DNA of 64,000 nucleotides from Torymus aiolomorphi (GCA_036365515.1 CM070874.1:171543797-171607796), one strand, 5' to 3'; shown: positions 11,591-23,425, counted from the first letter of the stretch. Program-made: numbers and translations. Notes: generated from the letters alone by a model not told the origin.

Positions 11591-12130
11591 CGTAAGTTAA
11601 TCATTCTAACCTTGCAGAATATCTACAAAAATAATGGCAACCCCCCGAGCACCGCGGAAGATCGCCAAAGAACCCCTAAAGCACGAAAAAATCACAAAAA
11701 ATCTAATTCCGCCGTTTTTGAGATCCCGGATAATTTTATTCCGGGAATACAATTTTCAACATGCAAGATAGCTACAAAAAAATTGGCAACCTCCAAAGTA
11801 ACGCGGAAGACGCTCAAACAATTCCTTAAGCACGAAAAAATCGCAAAAAATTCTTTGGGGGTGTACTGCGGTACTTTGGGGATTGCCAATTCTTTTTAGC
11901 TCTCTTGCATGCTCAAAATTATATTCCAATACTAAAATTATCGGGAATCTCAAAAATGGCGGAATTAGGTTTATTTTGCGGTTTGTTGTGCTTTAGAGAT
12001 AGTTCGGCAGTCTTCCACGGTGCTATGTGGGTAGCCAATTTTTTGTAGCTATCTTGCATCCGCAGAATTGTATTACGGGAATAAAGTTATCGGGGATCTC
12101 AAAAGCGGCGGAATTAGATTTTTATTGTTC
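11590..12130. repeat. Pivot segment between opposed minisatellite sets, left arm
   Basis: No 12-bp units occur here. Instead a unit beginning TCTAATTCCGCCGTTTTTGAG and containing the small palindrome CCGGATAATTTTATTCCGG recurs about three times in alternating orientation. Upstream minisatellite runs read TTAAAGTATGGC and downstream runs read GCCATACTTTAA, so this is the turning point of a local palindrome nested in the left arm. The mirror copy is at 30045-30590. Confidence 0.75.
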
Positions 12131-13900
12131 GTGTAAAAATACGGATCTTACACTTGCTTTAGGAAATACTTCATATGTTTATATTGAATTTGCCTCATTT
12201 CATCTCTTTTAAAGTTTGGAAAACCAAATTGAAATCTCACGATCACGTAAAACTTCATATAAAGTTAATGATAAGTTTCACCAAAGTTTGGGAAAAGAAA
12301 GATAAATACGATATACTTTCTCGAAACTTAATACAAAGTTTAGGTGAATTTCAGTCAAGGTTGTGGAAAAAAATCGAATTCTACGTTCTCCTTACGGAAT
12401 CCAAACGATAACGTTCAGCCATACTTTAAGCCATACTTTCATCCATACTTTAAGCCATACTTTAAGCCATACTTTAAGCCATACTTTCATCCATACTTCA
12501 AGCCATAGTTTCAGCCATACTTTAAGCCATACTTTCAGCCATACTTTAGAAAAAGATTGTCACAACCATCGACAAAAAACTTAATATGAACTTCAGATTA
12601 GTTTGCGCCCATGTTAGTGTAAAAATACGAATCTTACACTCACCTTATAAAATACTTCATATGTTTATATTCATTTTACCTCAATTCATCTCTTTTAAAG
12701 TTTGTAAAACCGAATTGAAATCTTAAGTTAATTTACGTAAAACATCATACAAGGTTACTGTTAAAATTCGGTAAAGTTTGAGAAAATAATGATGAATACG
12801 TTCTACTCACGAGAAACTAATTACAAAATATAGGTGAATTTCAGTCAAGGCTGTGGAAATAATTCGGATCCTACGATCTCCTTACGGAATCTAAACGATA
12901 ACTTTCAGCCATACTTTGAGCCATACTTTCATCCATACATTAAGCCATACTTAAAGCCATACTTAAAGCCATACTTTAAGCCATACATTCATCCATACTT
13001 TAAGTCATACTTTTATCCATACTTTAAGCCATACTTCAAGCCATACCTTCAGCCATACGTTAAGCCATACCTTCAGCCATACTTTAGAAAAAGCTTGTCA
13101 CAACCATCGACAGAAAACTTAATATGAACTTCAGATTAGTTTCCGTCAATGTTCGTGTAAAAATAGAAATCTTACACTCGCCTTAGCAAATACTTCATAT
13201 ATTTATATAAACTTTTGCTCAGTTCATCTCTTTTAATGTTCGGAAAACCCAATTGTAATCTTACGATAAAATACATAAAAGATCATACAAGGTTAATGTT
13301 AAGTTATGGTAAAGTTTGGGAAAAGAACTATGAAATACGTTCTACTCAGGGGAAACTTAATACAAAAAATTTAAGTGAATTTCAGTCAAGGTTGTGGAAA
13401 TAATTCGAATCCTACGATCTCCTTACGGAATCTAAACAACAACTTTCGGACAAACTGTAAGCCATACTTTCATCCATACTGTAAGCCATACTTTAAGCCA
13501 TACATTCAGCCATACTTTCTGCAATACTTTAAGCCACACTTCCAGCCATACTTTAAGCCATACTTTCAGCCATACTTTAAGCCATACTCTAAGCCATACT
13601 TTAAACCATACTTTCAGACATTCTTTTGAAACAGCTTGCCACAACCATCGATGGGATTCATAATATGAACTTCAGATTATTTTCCGCCAATGTTCGTGTA
13701 AAACTACAAATCTGACACTCGCCTTATGAAATACTTCATATGTTTATATTCACTTTGCCTCAGTTCATCTCTTTGAAAGTTTGGAAAACAAAATTGAAAT
13801 CTTATGATTAAGTTACGTAAAACTTCATACAGAATTAATGTTAAGTTGCACCTAAGTTTCGGAAAAGTGTGATAAATACGCTCTTCCGAGTGACAATCCA
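12130..13900. repeat. Three minisatellite blocks, left arm, reversed set
   Basis: Same composite unit as 7320-11590 but in opposite orientation (GCCATACTTTAA / GCCATACTTTCA), with runs near 12410-12545, 12905-13085 and 13440-13620. Confidence 0.88.
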
Positions 13901-14470
13901 CCAAATCACCACTTTTAAAAGGTTATAATTAACGATTGAATTGAAATATCGATACCGGGTAGGCGGCATTTTAAGTTTTTTGAGCTCGTCTATCAATTGG
14001 TTGCATCTATTCTGCGATAGAATTAGTATTAACGAAGTTATGAAAATTTTTTCCCGGAAAATATTTTTTCGAACTTTATTTATGCATTATCGGAAAGAAC
14101 AGAAAAAAAGATTTGAGAATAGGCGTTTTTGGTATAAATTCGGTAAATGCTTTACTTTTAAATAAATGTACAAAATCATTAATATTTCGATGCAGACGGA
14201 AAGAAATGTGGATGAGGCTTCAAACGTTCGGTAGGTTTGGAATAGAGGAAAGTAATGAAACGCGCAGCTGCTCGCCGTGTCAGAAAGAAGAGGTTACTTG
14301 CTCTGTTTACATAACGATCTTATGTTCGTCACTCAGAGATGTCGCCAATATGTTCGCTCGATTCGCCGGTGCGCGGCGACCAGCGTAGCGCAGCGGCAGG
14401 CAACGATTGAATATCGTCCAAGTGTCATGCCGTATGCCTCGACGCACAATAACGTTCGATGTAACAGCCC
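13900..14470. other. Single-copy-like spacer, left arm
   Basis: Non-tandem sequence present once per arm (mirror 27180-27780). Short ORFs occur in it, but none has a recognisable domain and the two arms do not keep the same reading frame throughout. I see no RNA gene. Confidence 0.5.
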
Positions 14471-16200
14471 GTTGTAAGTTTGGGGGTGTACTCTGTCGTT
14501 TTTACGTCTAGGTGTCGTAGCACATCCAATGGGATGTCTAGATGTTCGGAGTGACCGAGGATGGAGTCTAGGCCGTGCGCTCCGTAGTTTCTTACGTCTA
14601 GGTGTCGTAGTACATCAAATGCAGGATCTAGGTGTCTGGGGTGGCCGATGATGAAGTCTAGGTCATGCAATCCGTAGGTTTTTTACGTCGAGGTATCGTA
14701 GCGCATCCGACGAGAGATCTAGATGTTCGGGGTGGCCGATGACGGAGTCTAGGTCTTGCGCTCCGTAGTTTTTAACGTTTAGGTGTCATAGCACATCCAA
14801 TGGGGTGTCTATATGTTCGGAGTGACCGATGATGGAGTCTAGGTCGTGCACTCTGTAGTTTTGTACGTCTAAGTATCGTAGCGCATCCAATGAGAAATCT
14901 AGATGTTCTGGGTGGCTGATGACAGAGTGTAGGTCGTGCGCTCCGTAGTTTTTTACGTTTAGGTATCGTAGCACATCCAATGGAGTGTCTAGATGTTCGG
15001 AGTGACCGATGATGGAGTCTAGGTCACGCGCTCCGTAGTTTTTGAGGTCTAGGTGTCGTAGTGCATCAAATCGGGGGTCTAGGTGTTTGGGGTGGCCGAT
15101 GATGGAGTCTAGGTCGTGCGCTCCGTAGTTTTTTTACGTCGAGGTGTCGTAGCACATCCAATGAGAGATCTAGATGTTCAGGGTGTCCGGTGACGGAGTG
15201 TAGGTCGTGCGCTCCGTAGTTTTTTACGTTTAGGTATTGTAGCACATCCAATGGAGTGTCTAGATGTTCGGAGTGACCGATGATGGAGTCTAGGTCGCGC
15301 GCTCCGTAGTTTTTGAGGTCTAGGTGTCGTAGTGCATCAAATCGGAGGTCTAGGTGTTTGGGGTGGCCGATGATGGAGTCTAGGTGTCATAGCACATCCG
15401 ATGGGGTGTCTAGATTTTCGGAGTGATCGATGATGGAGTCTAGGTTGTGCGCTCCGTAGTATTTTACGTCTAGGTGTCGTAGCGCATCCAATGAGAGATC
15501 TAGATGTTCCGGGTGGCCGATGACAGAGTCTAGGTGTCATAGCACATCCAATGGGGTGTCTAGATTTTCGGAGTATTCGATGATGGAGTCTAGGTTGTGC
15601 GCTCCGTAGTTTTTTACGTCTAGGTGTCGTAGTGCATCCAATGAGAGATCTAGATGTTCGCGGTGGCCGATGATGGAGTCTATGTGGTGCGCTCCGTAGT
15701 CTTTTACGTCTAGGTGTCGTAGCGTATCCAATGGGGGCTTTATGTGTTCGGGGTGGCCGATAACGGAGTCTAGGTGGTGCGCTCCGTAGTTTTTTATGTC
15801 TAGGTGTCGTAGCGCATCAAATGGGGGGTCTAGATGTTTGGGGTGGCCGATGAGGGAGTCTAGGTCGTGCGCTCTGTAGTTTTTTATGTCGAGGTGTCGT
15901 AGCCCATCCAATGAGAGGTCTAGATATTTGGGGTGGCCGATGATGGAGCTTAGATGGTCCGCTCCGTAGTTTTTTACTTCTAGGTGTCATAGCGCATCCA
16001 ATGAGAGATCTAGATGTTCGAGGTGGCCGATCATGGAGTCTAGGTAGTGCGCTCCGTAGTTTTTTACGTCTAGGTGTCGTAGCGCATCCAATAGAGGCTC
16101 TAGGTGTTCGGGGTGGCCGATGGTGGAGTATAGGTGGTACGCTTCGTATTCTTTTACGTCTTGGTGTCGTAAAGCATGCAAAGGGGGGTTTACGTGCAAT
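14470..16200. repeat. 96-bp satellite array, left arm
   Basis: About 18 tandem units of roughly 96 bp. Landmarks in each unit are TAGGTGTCGTAGCGCATCCA, a TCTAGATGTTCGGGGTGGCC block, and GCGCTCCGTAGTTTTTTACG. Minus-strand translation gives a 32-residue repeat with consensus stations LRHLDVKNYGAHDLDS and IGHPEHLD, open for up to 124 codons (15911-15537). Units alternate between subtypes (for example 'GTGTCTAGATGTTCGGAGTG' versus 'GATCTAGATGTTCGGGGTGG'), indicating a higher-order repeat. Confidence 0.9.
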
Positions 16201-17480
16201 ATTTAATTTTTAACTAATAAATATCAGAAATCTCAGCCGTAATCTCAGCTGGAACACTATCTGTAATTTGCTCAAAAACAGTAGGTACAGCTGGAATTCC
16301 AGCTGGTATTCCAGCTAGGTATTTTCAACCGGGAGCGCATTATCTACGGATATTCCCCTCTAGCTGCTTGATTCCTCATGGTTCTCTAGGCCATTGAAAT
16401 TAATATAACTGAATATAAATTAGTAGTTTAAGCTATTCATTGTTCGTATGCTTAAAAGACCTCTCAAAGAGCGAGCCCAAATACAGTAGATTGTCAATTT
16501 TCATGAAAAATATTGACGTTTCATTAGTTTGCTATTGCATCAAAGAGAATTGTTTTTGCGTAACAGTACTTACTGCACTCTTAAAAATTATGTGCCTATT
16601 TAACACAAAGTTTATGTAAAATATGAATGTTTCTATTTAACCCAAAAATTTGTGTAAATGATGTACACAAACATTGTGTAAGAATTAAACACAAGAATTT
16701 GTGTAAAATCGCTGCTTTACAAACAAACTTGTGTAAATTGCCGTTTTACACAAAAATTTGTGGGAGAGGACAGGGAGATCATTTAATTTCCGTGGACGCC
16801 GATTTTCGTCCCTTTTCTGGCGATTCTGAGAGACGCTGCTAATCGGGCCGTCCGGTGTGCTAAAGACGCTTCAATATAAGTCATGATCTAGTAGAAATTT
16901 ATCTTTACGAACTGGCCAAGAAGTTAGAAAATAGCTAGTAAAACTGGCTAATAAATGACTATGATGAAACGTTTTTTCTCCTATTTTTGCCTATTTCTTA
17001 GATTGAGGTAAAAATAAAATATTCGTATTTGATTTACTTACTAATTTTATCTTTGATAAAAGAGCATTAAACTGCACTTGATGGCTTTTCAAAATATAAA
17101 TAAATAACATGAACTAATAATTCGTTTATTGTACTCATCCTATGAATAATTCAGCAAAACTCTTATTTCTCCATCTGATTCTGTCCCTCTCACTCCTTAT
17201 CATAGCAACAAGCCTTCTAGTAGCCATTTTCAGTGTATAAAAACTGATCAGTTTTAATATCTTTAAAATACTTAAGAACAAGGTTGTGCTTGTCTTCGAA
17301 AAACTAAATTCTATTTTTCAATCTATTAAATAGACAAATAATGGAAGAAAAAGTATTTCATCTAGAGCTAGAAAGTGGACAACAGAAATCCCTATTTTAT
17401 AATGGGCAATTTCTAATATAAATGGTCAGATATTGGTTATAAAATGTTTTGGATTTCCACCAGGGTAGTATAGTTATTAA
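16200..17480. other. Low-repeat segment with short palindromes, left arm
   Basis: Contains a CAGCTGGAATTCCAGCTG palindrome near 16292 and, at 16590-16760, four or five spaced copies of a TTTGTGTAAA / TTTACACAAA motif that can pair with each other. No gene was recognised. Mirrored at 24215-25500 in the right arm. Confidence 0.6.
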
Positions 17481-17792
17481 TTTGCGATTTCGGCGGTCAA
17501 GATGCTCTGTGAAAACACAATTTAGTTATTCATTGACGAATCGATCGTCGTGCGTCTCATTATCGTAGGACAATTATGTAAAAAGTTCAACAAGTATTAG
17601 GACTTTGAAACACGGCCATAAGAAAAGCAAATACCTGTTAAGTCCATCTACCAGTTCTACTGTAATGTTTGCTAGAAGTCATTTTATTTGTTTATATTTA
17701 TTTGTAGTTAATTGTCGCAAATGGCAGTCATAGTAGAAAGTTAAGTAAGTTAGGAAGCTGATGGTTCTACTGCCTAGGTAGTAATTAAATAA

Positions 17793-17986
17793 AAACAAAA
17801 TACTAATCATAAAATCGATTTCAAAAATATTAAAATTTTAGATCAAGAGCCTAATTTACAGAAAAGATTACTATCTGAAATGCTACATATCCATTCCCAA
17901 TGCAATAGTTTGTATAGACAGTTTGACACTAATTTTTTGAAGTCAGATTATAAAATTTTTATTAATAATAATAAGTTGATATAAAC
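17793..17986 (+). pseudogene. C-terminal tail of a Penelope-like polyprotein
   Basis: An open frame from just after a stop at 17790 to a TAA at 17984. Its middle and end follow the pattern of the post-GIY-YIG tail of Penelope-like elements: an acidic start, NLQKRLLSEMLHIHS, then a Lys/Asn-rich end. RT and GIY-YIG core are missing because of 5' truncation. The match is to the second copy in this window, so it is seen directly; family naming comes from the GIY-YIG domain of that copy. Confidence 0.65.
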
Positions 17987-18254
17987 AAGGCTTACTATTA
18001 TAGGTTTACATATCTTATTGTGTATTTATGGCTAAAGTGTTTCGTAGTTCTTACCCCTCCTATACATACTCTAGAGATGATAAATACTGGGAAATTGCGT
18101 GCGCCGTCTCACTTTGACTAGTGGTCTCTTATTGTGTCCACTTATTTATATTTGTATATATAGTTTTTTGGTAAGTGTTGTTAAGCGAGTGTTTATCAAT
18201 TTTAGTGTCTTTTTTTATGTTAATAAACTTGTATTTTGTGTGTATTTTCACAGA

Positions 18255-18293
18255 CCTTGAAAAGGGACGGAAATAAACCGTCCGAAACGTCGG
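18255..18293 (+). ncRNA. Hammerhead-like motif of Penelope-like insertion 1
   Basis: A CTTGAAAAG box is followed by stem GGACGG / CCGTCC closed by AAATAAA, then CGAAACGTC. This follows the core order of hammerhead ribozymes (CUGANGA, stem II, GAAA), which are known in Penelope-like elements, but the first box is off consensus. It is likely a degenerate or inactive version. Confidence 0.4.
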
Positions 18294-18959
18294 AATAAAT
18301 TTTTTAAAAACTTTTGTTTTTATTTAATTACTACCTAGGCAGTAGAACCATCAGCTTCCTAACTTACTTATATTTATTTGATTTCTGCCGTTCCTATATC
18401 CTTAGGATAACCCCTCGAGAAGTTCAAAAGGTCCCAGTCGCGAGAAACGGCTTACGATGCGAATAAGAGTTAAAATGTTTCCTTACTTAAACACGATTTC
18501 GCCGGTCAAGATAGTCTACGAAAACACAATTTAGTTATTCATTGACGAATCGATCATCGTAAGTCTCATTAAAGTAGCATAATTATATAAAAAGTTCAAG
18601 AAGTATCAGTAATTTAAAAAAGGTCCATAAGATACGTAAGTACTAGTTAATTCCATCTAGCAGTTTCATTGTAATGTTTGCATACAAGTCAATTTCTTTT
18701 TGTACTTTTATTCGATTTCTGTCACTCCCACGTCCTCAGTATAATCCCTCGAAAAGTTCAAGTCGGCCCAAATAAGAGAAACAGCGTAGGCCGAGAATAA
18801 AAATTAATTATGTATCATTACCTGAATGGAATTGTGGAGATCTAGATGCTGTATCAAAACACAATTTCTTTATTCATTTATGAAAAGATCTGCGTGGGTC
18901 TTATTATCGTAGGACAATTATATAAAAAGTTCAAGAAGTATCAGGACTTTGAACTAGGG

Positions 18960-21410
18960 CAAAACGTACAGTTATACACAAATAATATTATAAATTTTGA
19001 AGATTATAATTTGCATATCTCGACGGCTGATTTTTAAAAGAGAATTTCACCATCAGACAACTGTAATGACATTGAAGGAAAAACAAATCCTATCCGCGAT
19101 AGAGTGTAAACCGAAAAAGAGAATTTTACGCAAAGGATCTACTGTACGCGATAGGTTCCACTACTTCGGTCGTCTCTCGGCGAGACCGCTCGACTAGTAA
19201 ACTCGACTGCGTACGAATGTTCCGTTGATTCCGGAACATTCGTACGCCATTCTTGAGAAAGATTGAAATTTCTGCTGTCCGATCTGTCTGATCATACTCG
19301 TCAACTTTCAAAATAACTCTTCTATGTGCAGAATATCGCCTTTTCAGATGGCAAAGGCACAACAAAACCACTTCGTGTGTGCCAAGAACAGCGTACTCAA
19401 GGCACGCGGCCGCGTGCGGCTGTTCATGCAGAGCTGAAAATAGTCTTACGCAATACAAAAAGGAGCAAGGAATCCACGCGATAGGTTCTACTACTTTGGG
19501 CGTCTCTCGGCGGAACCGCTCGACTAGTAAACTCCAGTGTGCACGAATGTTCCGGTGAGTCCGGAACATTCGTACACTATTTTTGAAGGAGCTCGAAATT
19601 TCTGCTGTTCGATCTCCCGAACGAGACCAGTGGGGTTTCCTAATTGCTCTGATGCGTGAAGAATCTCTCTTCAGATATGGCAAAGACTATGCAAAATTTC
19701 TTCGAGCGTGCCAATGAAAGCGTACTCGATGCACGCGACCGTGTGCGGATGTTCATGAAGACCTAAAAATGGTCTTATGCGATACGAATGGAGCAAGAAA
19801 TCCACGCGATACGTTCCACTAAGTACTTTGGGCGTCTCTCAGCGAGACCGCTCGATTAGAAAACTCGAGTGCGTACGAATGTTCCGGTGATTCCGGGACA
19901 TTCGTACACCCTTTTTAAAAGAGTTCGAAATATCTGCTGTTAGATCTCCCGAACGAGACTCGTGGGTTTTCCTAATTGCTCCAATGCGTCAAGAATCTCT
20001 CTTCAGATATGGTAAAGACTGTGCAAAATTTCTTCGAACGTGCCAGTAAAAGCGAACTCGAGCCACGCGACCGCGTACGGCTGTTCATACAGTGCTGAAA
20101 ATGGTCTTACACAATACAAAAAGGAGCAAGGAATCCACGAGATAGGTTCTACTACTTTGGGCGTCTCTCAGCGAGTCCACTCGACTAGTAAACTCGAGTG
20201 CGTACGAATTTTCCGGTGATTCCGGAACATTCGTACACTATTTCTGAAAGAGCTCGAAATTTCCGCTGTTCGATCTCCCGAACGAGACGAGTGGGGTTTC
20301 CTAATTGCTCTAATGCGTGAAGAATCTCTCTTCAGATATGGCAAAGACTATGCAAAATCTCTTCGAGCGTACCAATAAAAGCGTACTCGAGGCACGCGAC
20401 AGTTTGCGGCTGTTCATGCAGACCTAAAAATGGTCTTACGCGATACGAATGGAGCAAGAAATCCACGCGATATGTTCCACTACGTACTTTGGGCGTCTCT
20501 CAGCGAGACCGCTCGACTAGTAAACTCGAGCGCGTACGAATGTTTCGGTAAGACCGGAACATTCGTACACCATTTTTAAAAGAGCTCGAAATTTCTGCTG
20601 TTAGGTCTTCCCAACGCGACTCGGTGGTTTACCTAATAGCGTTAATGCGTGAAGAATCTCGCTTTTGGATATGCTAAATACTGTGCAAAAGCATTTCGAG
20701 TGTGCCAATAACTGCGTACTCGAGGCACGCGACCGCGTGCTGCTGTTCATGCAGAGATGAAAATGGACTTACGCAATACAAAAATGAGCAAGAAATCCAC
20801 GCGATAGGATCTACTATTTGAGAGTCTCTCGGCGAGTCCGCTCGACCAGTAAACTCGAGTGCGTTCGAATGTTCCGGTGAGTCCGGAACATTCGTACACC
20901 CTTTTTAAAAGAGCTCAAAGTTTCTGCTGTTAGATCTCCCCAACGCGTCTCGGTGGTTTTTCTAATGGCGCTAATGCGCAAAGAATCTCGCTTTCAGATA
21001 TGGCAAAGACTGTGCAAAAGCATTTAGAGTGTGCTAATAACTGCCTACTCGAGACACGTGACCGCGTGTGGCTGTTCATGCAGAGCTGAAAATGGTCTTA
21101 CGCAATACAAAAAGGAGCAAGAAAGACACGCGATAGTAGTAGGTTCTACTACTTTGAACGTCTCTCGGCGGGACCGGTCGACTAATGAACTCGGGTGCGT
21201 ACGAATGTTCCGGTGATTCCGGAACATTCGTACGCCATTCTTGAAAAGCTCGAAATTTCTGCTGTCCGGTCGGTCTGATGATACTCGTCAACATTCGAAA
21301 TGACTCTTCTATGTGCAGAATGTCGCCTTCTCAGATGGCAAAGGCACAACAAAAGCATTTCGAGTGTGCACAATAACAGTGTACTTAACAGGTACTTACG
21401 TATCGTATGG
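18960..21410. repeat. Core array of seven ~331-bp monomers (palindrome spacer)
   Basis: All monomers point the same way, so this is the non-palindromic centre. The hairpin GTACGAATGTTCC / GGAACATTCGTAC recurs at 19211, 19541, 19872, 20202, 20534, 20863 and 21199, a spacing of 329-336 bp. Neighbouring monomers differ more than alternate ones (for example the variant GGAGCAAGAAATCCACGCGA with AAGTACTTTGGG near 19790 and 20455), which suggests a dimeric higher-order unit of ~660 bp. No ORF here has a recognisable domain. Confidence 0.9.
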
Positions 21411-22655
21411 ACCTTTTTTAAAGTACTGATGCTTCTTGAACTTTTTATACAATTATCTTAGGATAATCAGACGCACGACAATCAATTCGTCAATGAATAA
21501 CTAAATTGTGTTTTCATAGAGCACCTTGACCGCCGAAAGCGTGTTTAAGTAAGGATACATTATTAACTCTTATTCGCATCTTAAGCCGTTTCTCATGACT
21601 GGGACCACTTGAACTTTTCCAGGGATTATCTTAAGGATATGGGAACGGCAGAAATCAAATAAATATAAACAAACAAAATGACTTCTAGCAAACATTACAA
21701 TAGAACTGCTAGATGGACTTAACAGGTATTTGCGTCTCTTATGGCCGTGTTTCAAAGTCCTGATACTTCTTGAACTTTATATATAATTGTCCTACGATAA
21801 TGAGACGCACGCCGATCGATTCGTCAATGAATAACTAAATTGTGTTTTCTTAGAGCATCTCTATCGCCGCAATCCCGTTCAAGTAAGCATAGACAATTAA
21901 TGTTAGTTCACTGCGTAAGCCATTTCGCGCCACTGGTCTCACTTGAACTTTTCGAAGGATTATCCTAAGGACATGGGACCGACAAAAATCGAAGAAATAT
22001 TAAAAAAAAAACTAACTTCTAGCAAACATTGCAATGGAACTGCTAGATGGACTTAACAGGTACTTGCCTCTTGTATGGCTCTTTTTCAAAGTCATGACAC
22101 TACTTGAACTTCTTATATGAACGACAGAAATAGAATAAAAGTACAAAAAGAAATTGACTTCTAGGCAAACATTGCAATGAAACTGCTAGATGGAATTAAC
22201 AGGTACTTACGTATCATATGGCCGTGTTTCAAAGTCTTGATACTTCTTGAACTTTGTATATAATTGTCCTACGATAATAAGGCGCACGCAGATCTATTCA
22301 TCAATGAATAAAGAAATTGTGTTTGGATACAGCATCTAGATCTCCACAGCTCCGTTCAGGTAATGATACATAATTAATTTTTATTCTCGGCCTAAGCTGT
22401 TTCTCTTATTTGAGCCCACTTGAACTTCTCGAGCGATTATTCTGAGGACGTGGGAGCGACAGAAATCGAATAAAAGTACGAAAAGAAATTGACTTCTACG
22501 CAAGCATGGCAATGAAACTGCTAGATGGAATTAACAGGTACTTACGTATCGTATGGGCCTTTTTTAAAGTACTGATACTTCTTGAACTTTTTATATAATT
22601 ATCCTACTTCAATGAGACTTACGATGATCGATTCGTCAATGAATAACTAAATTGT
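21410..22655. repeat. ~340-bp repeats, right arm inner part
   Basis: Reverse-oriented relatives of the left-arm repeats at 17480-18960. Units begin near 21430, 21765, 22090 (truncated), 22245 and 22570 and carry ACTTCTTGAACTTTTTATAT and GAATAACTAAATTGTGTTTT. The right arm has more units than the left. Confidence 0.82.
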
Positions 22656-22730
22656 AAAAATTGTTGTTTTGGTCAATTCTGACCAGATCTGTTGGGAGCA
22701 GGAAAGAAAATAGACTACGATGCTAAGTAG

Positions 22731-22769
22731 TTGCAACGTTTCGTCGACGGGTTTGTCGACCTCTTCAGG
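22731..22769 (-). ncRNA. Hammerhead-like motif, left flank of insertion 2
   Basis: Inverted copy of the motif at 23663-23702: CTGAAGAG, a GTCGAC / GTCGAC stem with loop AAACCC, then GAAACGTTGC, read on the minus strand. Confidence 0.45.
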
Positions 22770-22942
22770 CTTTATTAAAAAAAATATATAATAATATAAT
22801 TAACAGAACGAGCTCACGCTAGTCTTAACTTACGATGGTTGAAAAAATTTTAAAAAATGCGAAACGAATTACCTAAGTTATCGCACAGCGATCCGTCGAG
22901 TAATGTGAAAGTACATAGCAACATGACTTATATATACATATA

Positions 22943-23425
22943 TTGGCTAACATTAAAGTATCACTTCCATTTTATTCAAAATTTTACAACAATTGTTCAA
23001 AATTTTTACGGAAACACAATATTGTAACGATCCCAAATATAGTTAATAAATTCTCAAAACTAGTTGTTCTTGGTAAAGATAAAACCAACAAACTCGAGCA
23101 AACGAATGTGGTTTATGAGTTCTCTTGTAAAGATTGCAATGCACGGTACATAGGCGAGACAAAACGTGCCCTAAATAAACGAATTGCCGAACATCGCAAG
23201 AATAATAATGATGAGTTGGTTGTCAATATACATAAAAATGAATATAATCATGAATTTGATTTTGAAGCAGTAACAATTAGAGATATTGAAAATAACTATA
23301 ATAAAAGACTTATTTCTGAAATGTTATTTATTAACAGTACACCAAATACAATAAACAAAAAAGAAGATACACAGAATCTCATTAGAGAATACAAATCTAT
23401 CTTTAAGCTGTTACATAAAAAGTAA
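22943..23425 (+). pseudogene. GIY-YIG endonuclease domain of a Penelope-like element
   Basis: This 160-codon frame has no ATG at its start (first codon TTG) and is open upstream into the repeat, as expected for a 5' truncation. It shows a linker, then a zinc-binding-like CKDCNARYIGETKR in which the YIG box merges with the Cys motif, then LNKRIAEHRKN, a His in NEYNHEFDF, and the tail KRLISEMLFINS. This is the arrangement of the C-terminal endonuclease of Penelope-like retroelements, which nicks target DNA for reverse transcription. RT is absent, so the copy is non-autonomous. A free-standing homing endonuclease is less likely given the flanking inverted repeats and target duplication. Confidence 0.85.

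Larger units (their letters stand above)
17705..18368 (+). mobile_element. 5'-truncated Penelope-like element, insertion 1
   Basis: The insertion is flanked by a direct 12-bp duplication TATATTTATTTG (17693-17704 and 18369-18380) and is absent from the mirror site in the right arm, so it is a clean later insertion. Inside, a plus-strand frame (17793-17986) ends in a block with KRLLSEMLHIHSQ, the same station as KRLISEMLFINS near the end of the GIY-YIG protein at 22943-23425. Only the C-terminal tail of the ORF remains. Inverted copies of a ~60-bp sequence containing CTACCTAGGCAGTAG bound the insert at 17739-17800 and 18308-18368, and a hammerhead-like motif lies at 18255-18293. Confidence 0.75.
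17480..18960. repeat. ~340-bp repeats, left arm (interrupted by a Penelope-like insertion)
   Basis: Units share the blocks AAAACACAATTTAGTTATTC, ATTCATTGACGAATCGATC, ATATAAAAAGTTCAAGAAGT and CTAGCAGTTTCATTGTAATG. Three copies are seen (near 17500, 18490 and 18850). The first is split at 17704 by an insertion that ends at 18368. Mirrored units occur at 21420-22650 and 23830-24200. Confidence 0.8.

Noticed and set aside
14470..16200. CRISPR-like array
   Set aside because: Units are contiguous ~96-bp tandem copies without unique spacers, in a eukaryotic repeat context.
14470..16200. Leucine-rich-repeat protein encoded by the 96-bp array
   Set aside because: Leu spacing looks suggestive, but there is no ATG, recurring stops occur in many units and the period is simply divisible by three; kept only as a finding on coding potential.
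19126..19683. 185-codon minus-strand ORF in the core array
   Set aside because: Spans several 331-bp monomers with no domain; other monomers do not keep the frame.
22943..23425. Free-standing GIY-YIG homing endonuclease
   Set aside because: Flanking inverted repeats, target duplication, missing ATG and a Penelope-type tail point to a truncated retroelement.
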